DNA from: CAZPUI01 sp964415525 | Lineage (GTDB): Bacteria; Acidobacteriota; Holophagae; Holophagales; Holophagaceae | Reading direction: 5' to 3' | DNA: 56,967 bases | NCBI GenBank assembly: GCA_964415525.1 | Contig: CAYQAS010000012.1 | Coordinates: 1 to 56,967, forward strand | In this document: piece by piece, positions 31,135 through 39,429 of the stretch | Position numbering within the stretch: the stretch's first letter is position 1 | Layout: every line of letters starts with the position of its first letter | Made by a program: the position numbers and the translations under genes | Notes under the pieces: generated by a model | The model's input: the letters and a program-made list of their open reading frames with translations, nothing else | The model's database searches: none | What the model was told of the DNA's origin: nothing

Positions 31135-31923
31135 TCAGCCCTCCGCGAGGATGAATTCCCCCTCAAGCACCTTGACTGCGGTGCCGCCGATGGCCACGCG
31201 GTCACCCACGAGCCCGCACAGCAGTTCGCCACCCCGGGCGGATAACTGCCGGGCGAGCAACCGATCCCTCCCGAGGCGTTCCGCCCAGAATGGGATGAGG
31301 GTGCTGTGGGCGCTGCCGGTGACGGGATCCTCGGGGATGCCCTCCTTGGGCACGAAGAACCGACTGACGAAGTCACAAGTTTCTCCTGCGGCCGTCACGA
31401 CCACGGCGAAGGCATCCAGCTTCGCCAGTGCCGTAAAGTCTGGCTTCAGGTTTCGCACGCTGGCTTCATCCTCCAGCACCGCCACGAGATCTCGGGACTG
31501 CCAAGCTTCCAGGACCGTGACACCCAGGGCTTCCGCGAGCCCTGATGGGATCTCCGTTCGCACGGGAGGTCGACTGGGGAAGTCCAGAAGATAGAACTCG
31601 CCCTCCCGGCGGACGGAGAGTGGGCCACTCTGGGAAACGAAGCGCACGCCGTCCCATTCGGGAAAGAGTTCGTTGAGGATCACCCACGCGCTGGCGAGGG
31701 TGGCGTGGCCGCAGAGATCCACTTCCGTGACGGGCGTGAACCAGCGGATGCGGAAGGCGTCGCCTTCTGGCACGAAGAACGCTGTTTCGCTGAGGTTGTT
31801 CTCTCGGGCGATGGATTGAAGGAGGTCATCAGGCAACCAATCCTCCAGAGGCATGACGGCGGCGGGATTCCCGTGAAAAGCCTTGCGGGCAAAGGCATCG
31901 ATCTGGAAAAGGGGCAAACGCAT
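31135..31923 (-). CDS. PhzF-family isomerase
   Basis: PhzF enzymes are cofactor-free isomerases related to diaminopimelate epimerase. Most genomic members have no known substrate, and only a few make phenazines. The 262-residue protein has catalytic Glu46 in NNLSETAFF, the paired-domain motifs DLCGHATLASAW (about 69-80) and EDPVTGSAHSTLIPFW (about 192-207). The ATG at 31923 has AGGAG 6 bases upstream; a GTG at 31938 would place the ribosome site inside the gene. No other phenazine genes are nearby, so a phenazine role is unlikely. Confidence 0.9.
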   Translation of the reverse strand: MRLPLFQIDAFARKAFHGNPAAVMPLEDWLPDDLLQSIARENNLSETAFFVPEGDAFRIRWFTPVTEVDLCGHATLASAWVILNELFPEWDGVRFVSQSGPLSVRREGEFYLLDFPSRPPVRTEIPSGLAEALGVTVLEAWQSRDLVAVLEDEASVRNLKPDFTALAKLDAFAVVVTAAGETCDFVSRFFVPKEGIPEDPVTGSAHSTLIPFWAERLGRDRLLARQLSARGGELLCGLVGDRVAIGGTAVKVLEGEFILAEG

Positions 31924-32010
31924 GGGGGACTCCTGCACCCACAGTAGCGTCAGCGCTGGAATTTTTGCTTGCAGAGGCTTCGGAGCCGTGGCAAACTAAT
32001 GTTTCCCCTG

Positions 32011-32086
<76 letters not shown>

Positions 32087-32089
32087 AAG

Positions 32090-32114
32090 ACGCCGCCGAA
32101 AGGCGGCGTTTTTC
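32090..32114 (+). terminator. Terminator of the tRNA-Ala(GGC) gene
   Basis: An 8-bp stem ACGCCGCC/GGCGGCGT with a GAAA tetraloop (32090-32109) runs into a TTTTT tract. Confidence 0.88.
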
Positions 32115-32185
32115 GTTATCTGCCGCCAGTTGGTCAGGAAGGGCGACCTCGCGCATCTGCGCGAGTGCGTCGCTCCAAACTGGGA

Positions 32186-32191
32186 TAAGTT
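32186..32191 (+). promoter_or_regulatory. -10 box of the beta-lactamase gene, predicted leaderless
   Basis: TAAGTT, preceded by GGGA, ends 6 bases before the ATG at 32198. No Shine-Dalgarno sequence or clear -35 is present. Confidence 0.5.
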
Positions 32192-32197
32192 CGATTC

Positions 32198-33040
32198 ATG
32201 ATTCTTTCGGCCTGCCTCGCCCTCTCCGCAGTCCTGGCTCCCGATGGAGCGATGGCGATCCGCTTGGCTTCGCTCGAAAAGCAGAGTGGCGGTCGGTTGG
32301 GTGTTTCCATTCTGGACACCGCCACGGGACGGACGCTGGAGCATCGGGCCTCCGAGCGTTTCCCCATGTGCAGCACCTTCAAGCTCGTGCTAGCGGCGGC
32401 GGTGTTGGCAGATGTGCAGACTGGGCGGGTCGCGCTCGAGCAGCATGTGGCCTTCACATCCGGGGATCTGGTGGTGCATTCACCCTTTTGTGCAGGCAAG
32501 GTCGGACAGGGAACGGCTACTGTCGGTGAACTCTGTGCAGCCATGCTCAGCGTGAGCGACAACGCCGCCGCGAACCTGCTGCTGCGACTGATCGGGGGGC
32601 CGGGCGCCCTCACCGCATTCGCGCGTCGAATCGGAGATGCGGATTTCCGGTTGGACCGCCTGGAGCCAGATATCAACGAAGCCCGCCCGGGGGATCCTCG
32701 AGACACCTCGACGCCCAGGGCGATGCGAAAGACGCTTCAGAACCTGCTGACGGGTGCGGCCTTGGGGGAGGCGAGCCGTCGACAGCTGGGGGCCTGGCTC
32801 GCCGAGTGCAGCACCGGCGCCCTTCGTCTGAAGGCGGGGCTCCCTGTCGGGTGGAGACTTCAGCACAGGACGGGTGGAGGCCTACGTGGGACCACCAACG
32901 ATATCGGCGTGTATCTGCCGCCTAACCGGCCCGGCATATTCATCGTGGCCTATCTCACAGCTTCAAGCGGTACCGATGCCGCGCGGGAGGCGATCCTGGC
33001 GGAAGTCGGGCGCGTAGCTGCGGAGCTGCCTTCTCGCTGA
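32198..33040 (+). CDS. Class A beta-lactamase
   Basis: Class A enzymes open the beta-lactam ring through an active-site serine in the periplasm. The 280-residue protein has a signal peptide (MILSACLALSAVLAPDGAMA). Its motifs are Ser59-Thr-Phe-Lys62 (S70-x-x-K), Ser120-Asp121-Asn122 (S130-D-N), Glu156 with Asn160 in EPDIN (E166 region) and Arg224-Thr-Gly (K234-T-G with Arg for Lys), followed by GTTND. The Lys-to-Arg change at the KTG motif also occurs in carbenicillinases. Spectrum cannot be predicted. GC content and codon use match the neighbours, so it looks chromosomal rather than recently acquired. Confidence 0.93.
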   Translation: MILSACLALSAVLAPDGAMAIRLASLEKQSGGRLGVSILDTATGRTLEHRASERFPMCSTFKLVLAAAVLADVQTGRVALEQHVAFTSGDLVVHSPFCAGKVGQGTATVGELCAAMLSVSDNAAANLLLRLIGGPGALTAFARRIGDADFRLDRLEPDINEARPGDPRDTSTPRAMRKTLQNLLTGAALGEASRRQLGAWLAECSTGALRLKAGLPVGWRLQHRTGGGLRGTTNDIGVYLPPNRPGIFIVAYLTASSGTDAAREAILAEVGRVAAELPSR

Positions 33041-33185
33041 AGCGAGCTGGAAAGTCTCAGGCGGTATCAGAAACGGACCCTGCTCCAAGCCTTTCCGCAA
33101 TGGCCTCGGTGGTGTCCCCGCGATCCGAGCCCTCTCGCGGTAATCTGATCAATCCGCGTTCGCGGCTCTTTGGGTGCCTTCCTCG

Positions 33186-35156
33186 ATGCTTGCTTCCCTG
33201 AATCACGCCCATCTTCGCTTCGGTCCCCAGGAAGTCCTGAAGGATGTCACCTGGGCGCTGGAGCCTGACGAGGTGTGGGGGGTCATCGGGCGCAACGGCG
33301 CCGGGAAGTCCACGCTGTTCAAAGTGTTGCTCGGCCAACTGGAACTGGATGGCGGCACGGCGGTGCGGCCCACCAAGGAGCGGGGCATCCGCATGGGCCA
33401 CTACGCCCAGGATCTGGAGCCGGAGATCGACGGCAACATCCTGGAGGAGACCCTTGCGGCCTTCGGGGACGTCGAGAGGCTCCAGCACGAGATGCGCGAC
33501 CTCGAACACAAGATGGGCGAGGCCGATATCGACTTGGATGCCGTCATGGAGCGCTACCAGAAGGTTCAGGAGGCCTTCGAGCGCATGGACGGTTTTACCA
33601 TCCGCGCCCGGGCCGAAGGCATTCTCTTCAACCTCGGCTTCACCAAGGACGACCTCGAGAAGAACGTCCACGAACTCTCCGGCGGTCAGAAAAGCCGCGT
33701 GATGCTGGCGAAGGCCATCCTCCAGGGCGAGGATCTGCTGCTGCTGGACGAGCCCACGAACCATCTCGATCTACCGAGTTTGCGCTGGCTCGAGGAGTTC
33801 GTGAATGGCACCAAGGCGACCGTGGCGGTCATCAGCCACGATCGGTACTTCCTGGACAAGGTGGGCACCTCGATCCTCGAGATCGAGGCGGGCCGCAGCC
33901 GGGTGTACGAGGGCAACTACACCGAATTCATGGAGAAGAAGGAACAAGAACTCGAGATCGCGGAAAAGCACTTCGAGCAGCAGCAGCAATACATCAAGAA
34001 GCAGGAAGAGTACATCCGGCGCAACATCGCGGGACAGAACACCAAGATGGCCCAGGGCCGCCGTACGCACCTCGCGAAGCTGGATCGCATGTCCAAGCCG
34101 CTGCGGGAGCGCCGCCGTGTGAAGTTCCGCTTCTCGGAGACCCAGCGCAGCGGCGATGTGGCCCTGGTGCTGGATAATGTGACGGTGGGTTGGGACGGGG
34201 TGCCGCTCTTCAATCCCATCGAGCACATGCAGGTGCGCCGCGGCCAGAAGCTGGCCATCGTGGGCTTCAACGGCACCGGCAAGACCACCATGCTGCGCGC
34301 CATCGCCGGCCAGATCGAGTTCCTCTCGGGGCAGTGTCGCCGGGGCTCCCAGGTCAAGCTGGGCTACTTTGACCAGCACCACGCCAACCTCGACCCACGG
34401 AATACCGTCTTCCAACAGATTCAGGGCGCGAGCGGTGCGTTGGCGACGAAGCAGGACATCTATGGCTTTCTGGCCAAGTTCCAGTTCTTCGAGCCCGACT
34501 GGGAGAAGTCCGTCTCGGTGCTCAGCGGCGGTGAACGCGCGCGGCTCTCCATCGGTACCCTCATCCGCCAGGGGTGCAACCTATTGATGCTGGACGAGCC
34601 CACCAACCACATGGACATCGCCAGCATGGAAGCCATGGAGGACGCGATCCTCGGTTTCGAGGGCGCAGTGGTGCTCGTGACCCACGACCGCTACCTGCTG
34701 AGCCGCGTTTCCGATGCACTCCTGCGGGTGCACGAGGGCCAGGCGGAATACCGCGAGGGCAGCTACGAGGAGCACCAGGCCTGGGTGGATCTGGACCTGG
34801 GGTCGGAGGACGAAACGGACCTTGAACCCGAGCCCAAGAAGAAGGGGGCCGAGAAGAAGCCGGAGAGGCCCAAGGAGGCCGCGCTCGCTGCATCCGCCAA
34901 GCCCGTGGCCATCGACCGTGAGAAGCAGAAGAACGTCAAGCGCTGGGAGCGGAAGGTCGCCGAGGCCGAGACCAAGGTCGGCGAACTAGAGCAGAAGTTG
35001 GCCGAGCTATCCGAGAAGCTGGCCACCATGGATCCCAGCGACTGGAAGGCGTTCAACGATCAGATGAACGCTCAGAAACAGCTCGAATCCGACCTCGCCT
35101 ACGCCATGACCGAGTGGGAAGAAGCCCAGACCGCGCTGGAAGAAGCGAACCGCTGA
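33186..35156 (+). CDS. ABC-F family ATPase (Uup-like, ribosome-associated)
   Basis: ABC-F proteins have two ATPase domains and no membrane part. They act on the ribosome in translation control or antibiotic protection. The 656-residue protein has Walker A GRNGAGKST and GFNGTGKTT, signature motifs LSGGQKSR and LSGGERAR, Walker B LLLLDEPTNHLD and LLMLDEPTNHMD, a linker helix (about 245-310) and a C-terminal coiled coil (about 560-656) as in Uup. The long charged linker before the coiled coil (SEDETDLEPEPKKKGAEKKP) is notable. The start codon is uncertain: ATG 33186 fits the family, but its ribosome site is weak. Confidence 0.93.
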   Translation: MLASLNHAHLRFGPQEVLKDVTWALEPDEVWGVIGRNGAGKSTLFKVLLGQLELDGGTAVRPTKERGIRMGHYAQDLEPEIDGNILEETLAAFGDVERLQHEMRDLEHKMGEADIDLDAVMERYQKVQEAFERMDGFTIRARAEGILFNLGFTKDDLEKNVHELSGGQKSRVMLAKAILQGEDLLLLDEPTNHLDLPSLRWLEEFVNGTKATVAVISHDRYFLDKVGTSILEIEAGRSRVYEGNYTEFMEKKEQELEIAEKHFEQQQQYIKKQEEYIRRNIAGQNTKMAQGRRTHLAKLDRMSKPLRERRRVKFRFSETQRSGDVALVLDNVTVGWDGVPLFNPIEHMQVRRGQKLAIVGFNGTGKTTMLRAIAGQIEFLSGQCRRGSQVKLGYFDQHHANLDPRNTVFQQIQGASGALATKQDIYGFLAKFQFFEPDWEKSVSVLSGGERARLSIGTLIRQGCNLLMLDEPTNHMDIASMEAMEDAILGFEGAVVLVTHDRYLLSRVSDALLRVHEGQAEYREGSYEEHQAWVDLDLGSEDETDLEPEPKKKGAEKKPERPKEAALAASAKPVAIDREKQKNVKRWERKVAEAETKVGELEQKLAELSEKLATMDPSDWKAFNDQMNAQKQLESDLAYAMTEWEEAQTALEEANR

Positions 35157-35163
35157 AAGGCTG

Positions 35164-35275
35164 GAACCGCGAATGGCGCCAATGAGCGCGAATGGAAAGG
35201 GCGGGAGTTCGCAACTCTCGCCTTTCCCTTCCTTCGCGAGCGCCCCATGGGCGCATTTGCGTTCATTCGTGGTTT
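35164..35275. repeat. Inverted pair of GCGAATG-type intergenic sequences
   Basis: The left part (35164-35195, with GCGAATGG twice) is echoed in inverted orientation by the right part (35238-35275, where the minus strand reads ACCACGAATGAACGCAAATG). The two flank the hairpin terminator between the ABC-F gene and the nitronate-monooxygenase-like gene. It resembles dispersed intergenic repeats, but copy number cannot be judged from one window. Confidence 0.4.
35194..35227 (+). terminator. Terminator after the ABC-F gene
   Basis: A stem of about 15 bp, with one bulge and one G-T pair (left arm GGAAAGGGCGGGAGTT, right arm AACTCTCGCCTTTCC), is closed by a CGC loop and followed by CTTCCTT. Confidence 0.7.
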
Positions 35276-35285
35276 AAGTTCTTCC

Positions 35286-37010
35286 TCAGTTTTCGTGGTT
35301 CCGCGACAGGCCTGGATCCTGGGTGAGCTCTTCCAGCAGGTCGTGGACACTCAGCATCTCTTTCAGTCGTGAGCCGTTGGAGCCGCAGAAGAAGAGGCCA
35401 CTCTCCTCCTTGCCATGCCAGGCATCCGCCAGGCGGTCCGCGATGCAGTAGCCGGCTTCCCGAGCGCCGCGACCGCGCTCACAGGGGAGCAGGCACTGGC
35501 TGAGGCAGGCGATGGTGGGGGCGGTGCCCGCTTCGATGCGCCGCTGCAGGGCGGTGCGCACGCCACGGGCGGGCATGCCCACGGGGGACTTCATCAGTAC
35601 GATGTCCTCGGCGTCGGCCTTGAGGATCGTCTCTTTGAAGTTCGGATGGGCATCGCACTCGAAAGTGCCGATGAAACGGGTGGCCATCTGCACGCCGGAG
35701 GCGCCCATGGCGAGGAATCGGTCGATGTCGGCTCGATCCCAGACGCCGCCCGCGACGATGACGGGGAAGGTGCCCCAGCGGTCGCGCTCGGCGAGGACGG
35801 CGGGCAGCAGGGCCTCCAGGCGGTGCTCGGGCAGGCCGCACTCCTCCGCGGCAACGCCCTGGTGGCCGCCACTCTCGGGGCCTTCCAGCACCACGGCATC
35901 CGGCAGGCGGCCGAACTTGCGGGACCACTGGCGGCAGATTACGGCGAGGGCGCGGGCGGAGGACACGATGGGCACCAGGGCCACATCCGCATCACCCACC
36001 ATGCCCGGGAGTCCCATGGGCAGGCCGGCGCCGGAAATGATGAGCTGGGCGCCGCCGGCCACGGAGGCCTTCACGGCGGCTTCGTAGCCCTCGATGGCGC
36101 AGAGGATGTTCACACCCACGGCACCGTGGCCATTGGCTTTGCGGCGGGCTTCGCGCACGATGCCCGCGAGCACTTCGGGGGGGTTCATGTTCTCGGCACC
36201 CATCGGGCGCCGTCCCCCCTGCACGGCCGGTGCGCTGGAATGGTAGCCCGTGCCGATGGCGGAAATGAGACCGACGCAGCCGTTGCTGGCAACACTTCCT
36301 GCGAGGCGGTCCCAGGAGACTCCGACGCCCATGCCCCCCTGGATGATGGGGTAGGTCAGGTCCAGATTGCGGATGCGCAGGCGGGGCAGGGGATTGTCGC
36401 CATGCAGCAAATTGTCCTGCGCCGTCGCATCCAGGCCATCCATCAGGCGGGCGGAGAAATCGCGTAGAGCGGGTTCCGTAAGCAGGCCGGGATTCCGCGG
36501 CTGAAGAGCGGTGGCGCCCGCATCCAGGGCCCGGCGGATCTCATCCGCGGTTTCCACGCTGGCGATCATGGGCAGCCCCAGGGACGTCATGCCTTCCACG
36601 GCATCGGCCTGGGTCAACAGGGCCGAAGCGCCCCCGGCGTGGGCGGCACGGGCCTCCTCCACGGTGGTGACGACCGCCACCCGCGGAATCAGGCAGTTGT
36701 GCAGGGCAGAGACGTCCAGATCCTGGGTGTGGAGTACGAAGGCTACACCCGCCTCACGTGCCGCGGCCAGCACCTGTTCAGCTCCCGCACGGAGGCCGCG
36801 GAGGTCGAGCGCCAAGTGGCCGTCGCCCTTCCAACTCTCGATGCGGGCCTGAAGGCGGGCCTTGAGGTCCTCCGGGTCAGGGAAGGCCTCCGAGCGGGTC
36901 AGGGCCCAGCCACCTGCGCGGTGAAAGGCTCCGCTGAGGTCCAGGGTGCCCGGGGCCCACCAGCCTTGAAGGATGGGCAGGCCACTATGAAAAGGCAGGG
37001 CATTGATCAC
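35286..37010 (-). CDS. Nitronate monooxygenase/FabK-like flavoprotein with a second, degenerate N-terminal barrel
   Basis: The family binds FMN in a TIM barrel and oxidises nitronates or, in FabK, reduces enoyl-ACP. The C-terminal barrel (about 219-574) has YPIIQGGMGVGVSW, GHGAVGVNIL, ISGAGLP, VLEGPESGGHQG and VIVAGGVWD. It ends with a Cys-rich tail (CLSQCLLPC, then YCI and FFCGSNG). The first 200 residues look like a decayed copy of the same barrel: LPILQGWWAPGTLDLSGAF and AVVTTVEEARAAHAGGASAL. The start is GTG 37010 with GGAG 5 bases upstream. The protein is 574 residues, against about 350 for single-barrel relatives. Confidence 0.88.
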   Translation of the reverse strand: MINALPFHSGLPILQGWWAPGTLDLSGAFHRAGGWALTRSEAFPDPEDLKARLQARIESWKGDGHLALDLRGLRAGAEQVLAAAREAGVAFVLHTQDLDVSALHNCLIPRVAVVTTVEEARAAHAGGASALLTQADAVEGMTSLGLPMIASVETADEIRRALDAGATALQPRNPGLLTEPALRDFSARLMDGLDATAQDNLLHGDNPLPRLRIRNLDLTYPIIQGGMGVGVSWDRLAGSVASNGCVGLISAIGTGYHSSAPAVQGGRRPMGAENMNPPEVLAGIVREARRKANGHGAVGVNILCAIEGYEAAVKASVAGGAQLIISGAGLPMGLPGMVGDADVALVPIVSSARALAVICRQWSRKFGRLPDAVVLEGPESGGHQGVAAEECGLPEHRLEALLPAVLAERDRWGTFPVIVAGGVWDRADIDRFLAMGASGVQMATRFIGTFECDAHPNFKETILKADAEDIVLMKSPVGMPARGVRTALQRRIEAGTAPTIACLSQCLLPCERGRGAREAGYCIADRLADAWHGKEESGLFFCGSNGSRLKEMLSVHDLLEELTQDPGLSRNHEN

Positions 37011-37152
37011 GGATACTCCGGGTTGGGCAGTCGGCTTGCATTTCGAACCCGGAACCTGTCAGGTGGTGGCGCAACAGGGCGCACGCTCCAAGATCGAACT
37101 TCAGGATACCCCACCCGAGCCCCTGCCTCCCGCCATCTGTCACCGTAGAGGC

Positions 37153-38037
37153 ATGGTGCTGTCGGATTCTGCCTCCCATCGTCGCGGCCTGCTGCTCGTG
37201 CTGCTTGCTGGACTCTTCTGGAGTACCAGCGGGCTTTTCATCAAGCTGCTGCCCCTTTCGCCCTTTCAGATCCTGGGCTGGCGCTCCCTGGTGGCGGCCC
37301 TGGCCATGCCGCTGCTGGCCAAGGTCTTCGGCATTCGCTTGAACCTGCGCCTCGATCCATCGGCGGTGGCGGGGGCGGTCTGCTACGCCTTCGTCCTAGG
37401 GGGCTTCGTGGTGGCCACCAAGCTCACCACCGCCGCCAACGCCATCTTCCTGCAGTTCACGGCGCCCATCTTCATCCTGCTGCTGGAGCCCTGGCTCCTG
37501 AAGACGCACCTTGGCCGTCGCGAGGTCTTCGCCGTGGGGGCCTGCGTGGCGGGCATGGGTCTCTTCTTCGTGGGACACCTGCAGGTGGGAGATCTGCTCG
37601 GCAATCTGCTGGCCCTCTCCAGTGGTGTCGCCTTGGCAATCTTCTCTCTGCTGCTGCGACACCGCAGCCTGGTGCGCCCGAACGAACACCCCGGCGGCGT
37701 CATCGTGCTCGGCAATGTGTTGGTCTTCCTGGTCTTCCTGCCCTGGATGATCAAGGGCGGGCTTCCCGCGCTCGTACCCGGCGGAATTCTGGCCTACCTG
37801 GGTGCCTTCCAGCTGGGACTCGCCTACCTGCTCTTCGCCACTGGCATCCGTCGCATCACCGCGACCGAAGCGGGGCTCACCAGCATGGTGGAGGCGGTGT
37901 TCAACCCGCTGTGGGTATTCCTTGGTGTAGGGGAGCGACCCGCAGGCCCGGCCCTGATCGGCGGTTCCATCATCCTGGGCGTCATCACCTGGTACAGCCT
38001 ACGGCGGCCCGTGGCCTCGGAGCCGCCGCAGGGTTGA
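37153..38037 (+). CDS. EamA/DMT-family transporter
   Basis: The 294-residue protein has ten predicted membrane segments in two EamA repeats, the pattern of drug/metabolite exporters. The first repeat begins LLLVLLAGLFWSTSGLFIKLLPLSPFQILGWR, and the second has the later GTGIRRITATEAGLTSMVEAVFNPLW-type block (here ATGIRRITATEAG). Substrate unknown. The ATG at 37153 was chosen because the first membrane segment follows; its ribosome site is poor. It is divergent from the nitronate-monooxygenase-like gene and converges on the export operon with 4 bases between stops. Confidence 0.85.
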   Translation: MVLSDSASHRRGLLLVLLAGLFWSTSGLFIKLLPLSPFQILGWRSLVAALAMPLLAKVFGIRLNLRLDPSAVAGAVCYAFVLGGFVVATKLTTAANAIFLQFTAPIFILLLEPWLLKTHLGRREVFAVGACVAGMGLFFVGHLQVGDLLGNLLALSSGVALAIFSLLLRHRSLVRPNEHPGGVIVLGNVLVFLVFLPWMIKGGLPALVPGGILAYLGAFQLGLAYLLFATGIRRITATEAGLTSMVEAVFNPLWVFLGVGERPAGPALIGGSIILGVITWYSLRRPVASEPPQG

Positions 38038-38041
38038 GGCT

Positions 38042-39373
38042 TTAACGCATGGCCTCCATCGGGCTCAACTGCTTGGCCCGGAAGGCGGGATAGAGCCCGA
38101 AGACGACGCTCAGGGTGAGGGCGACGATCCATGCGATGGCGAGGCCCAGGGTGTTGATGGGCAGGCCGTAGGGGAAGATCGGCGAAAGGGCGCGGCAGAG
38201 GATGGTGCCCGCGGCGGTGCCGGCGAGGGCGCCCAGGGCCGCCAGGACGCAGGCCTCCAGGATGAACTGCACGAAGATCTGGCCGTCGGTGGCGCCCAGG
38301 CTCTTGCGCAGGCCGATCTCAAAGCGGCGGTCGCTGAAGCTGATGAGCATCACGCTGAGAACCCCCACACCGCCGACGAGGAGCACCGTGCCCGCGAGGC
38401 TGAAGAGCACCACCTGCCAGCCACCCAGGATGGTGTCGAACTGCTTGTGGGCCTTGGCGAGCTCCTGCTCCATGTCGGTGATCTCGATGTCCTCGATGCC
38501 GTGGTGGGCCTGTTTGGCGCGGGCCAGTAAGGCGGAGGAGACCTCCTGCATGTCCTCGGGGCGCACGAGCTTCGCGGTGACCTTGTCGAGGCGGTGGGCC
38601 GGGTCCATCCGGTCCATGTAGCTCTCCAGGGGAATCGTGAAGCCGTTGGCGTCGCAGTAGTCGTCGTCGTTCATGATCCCGCGGGAGGCGTGGACGCCCA
38701 CGATGCGGTAGGACTGGCCGTCCAGGACGACATCCTTGCCGAGGGGATCGCTGCCGCCGGAGAGGCGGGTGGCGAGGGTGGCGCCCACCACCGCCACGGC
38801 GCTGCGGCGCTTGGAGTCGTCCTCCGTCAACGCGCGTCCCGAGCCGATCTGGCGGTTCATCACCGGGAAATAGTCCGAGGTCGTGCCGCTCACGAAGGCC
38901 CGTTCCATGCCGCCCGGCGTGCGCACTTGCACGGTGCGGCGGGCCTTGGGGATGAAGGCGACGACCTTGGGGTGGGGCGCGGCGATGCGGGAGAGATCCT
39001 CCATGCGCAGCCCGGGGCTCATGGCGAAGCGCTTGGACTCCTCCGTGGTCTCTGCGGTCTTCGGGCTCAGCATCACGGTGCCGTCCCAGGCCATGCCCGA
39101 GAAGCCGGCCTGGAGCTTGTCCGTGACGCCGTCCAGCACGGAGGTCATCACCACCAGGGCGAAGACGCCGAGCATGAGGAGGGTCAGGGTGAGCAGGGAG
39201 CGCATCTTGTGGCTCCACAACTCCGTGAGGCCCGTGAGGATCACTTCCCAGGCCAGGGCCAGGTTCTGGATCAGCGTGCGGCCGGGGCGGAAGGGTGCGG
39301 CGGGCGGCGCCTGAGCTTCCTCGTCCAGCAGGGATGGGCCGGGGGCGCGGAGACGAAGCGTGGATTCAGTCAT
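38042..39373 (-). CDS. ABC transporter permease, MacB/FtsX type (second permease of the operon)
   Basis: The 443-residue protein has one membrane segment (about 54-75), a large periplasmic MacB-type domain (about 90-290) and three C-terminal membrane segments with the FtsX-like block RRFEIGLRKSLGATDGQIFVQFILEA. Such permeases transmit force to a periplasmic adaptor and do not themselves form a classical channel. It is the last gene of the adaptor-ATPase-permease-permease operon. Two non-identical permeases suggest a heterodimer. An additional N-terminal Pro-rich stretch (about 8-35) precedes the first helix. Confidence 0.9.
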   Translation of the reverse strand: MTESTLRLRAPGPSLLDEEAQAPPAAPFRPGRTLIQNLALAWEVILTGLTELWSHKMRSLLTLTLLMLGVFALVVMTSVLDGVTDKLQAGFSGMAWDGTVMLSPKTAETTEESKRFAMSPGLRMEDLSRIAAPHPKVVAFIPKARRTVQVRTPGGMERAFVSGTTSDYFPVMNRQIGSGRALTEDDSKRRSAVAVVGATLATRLSGGSDPLGKDVVLDGQSYRIVGVHASRGIMNDDDYCDANGFTIPLESYMDRMDPAHRLDKVTAKLVRPEDMQEVSSALLARAKQAHHGIEDIEITDMEQELAKAHKQFDTILGGWQVVLFSLAGTVLLVGGVGVLSVMLISFSDRRFEIGLRKSLGATDGQIFVQFILEACVLAALGALAGTAAGTILCRALSPIFPYGLPINTLGLAIAWIVALTLSVVFGLYPAFRAKQLSPMEAMR

Positions 39374-39429
39374 GGCGCAGGCTCGTGGGAATGACGTTAG
39401 GGACTTGGGAACCGGATTTCTTCGCGTGG

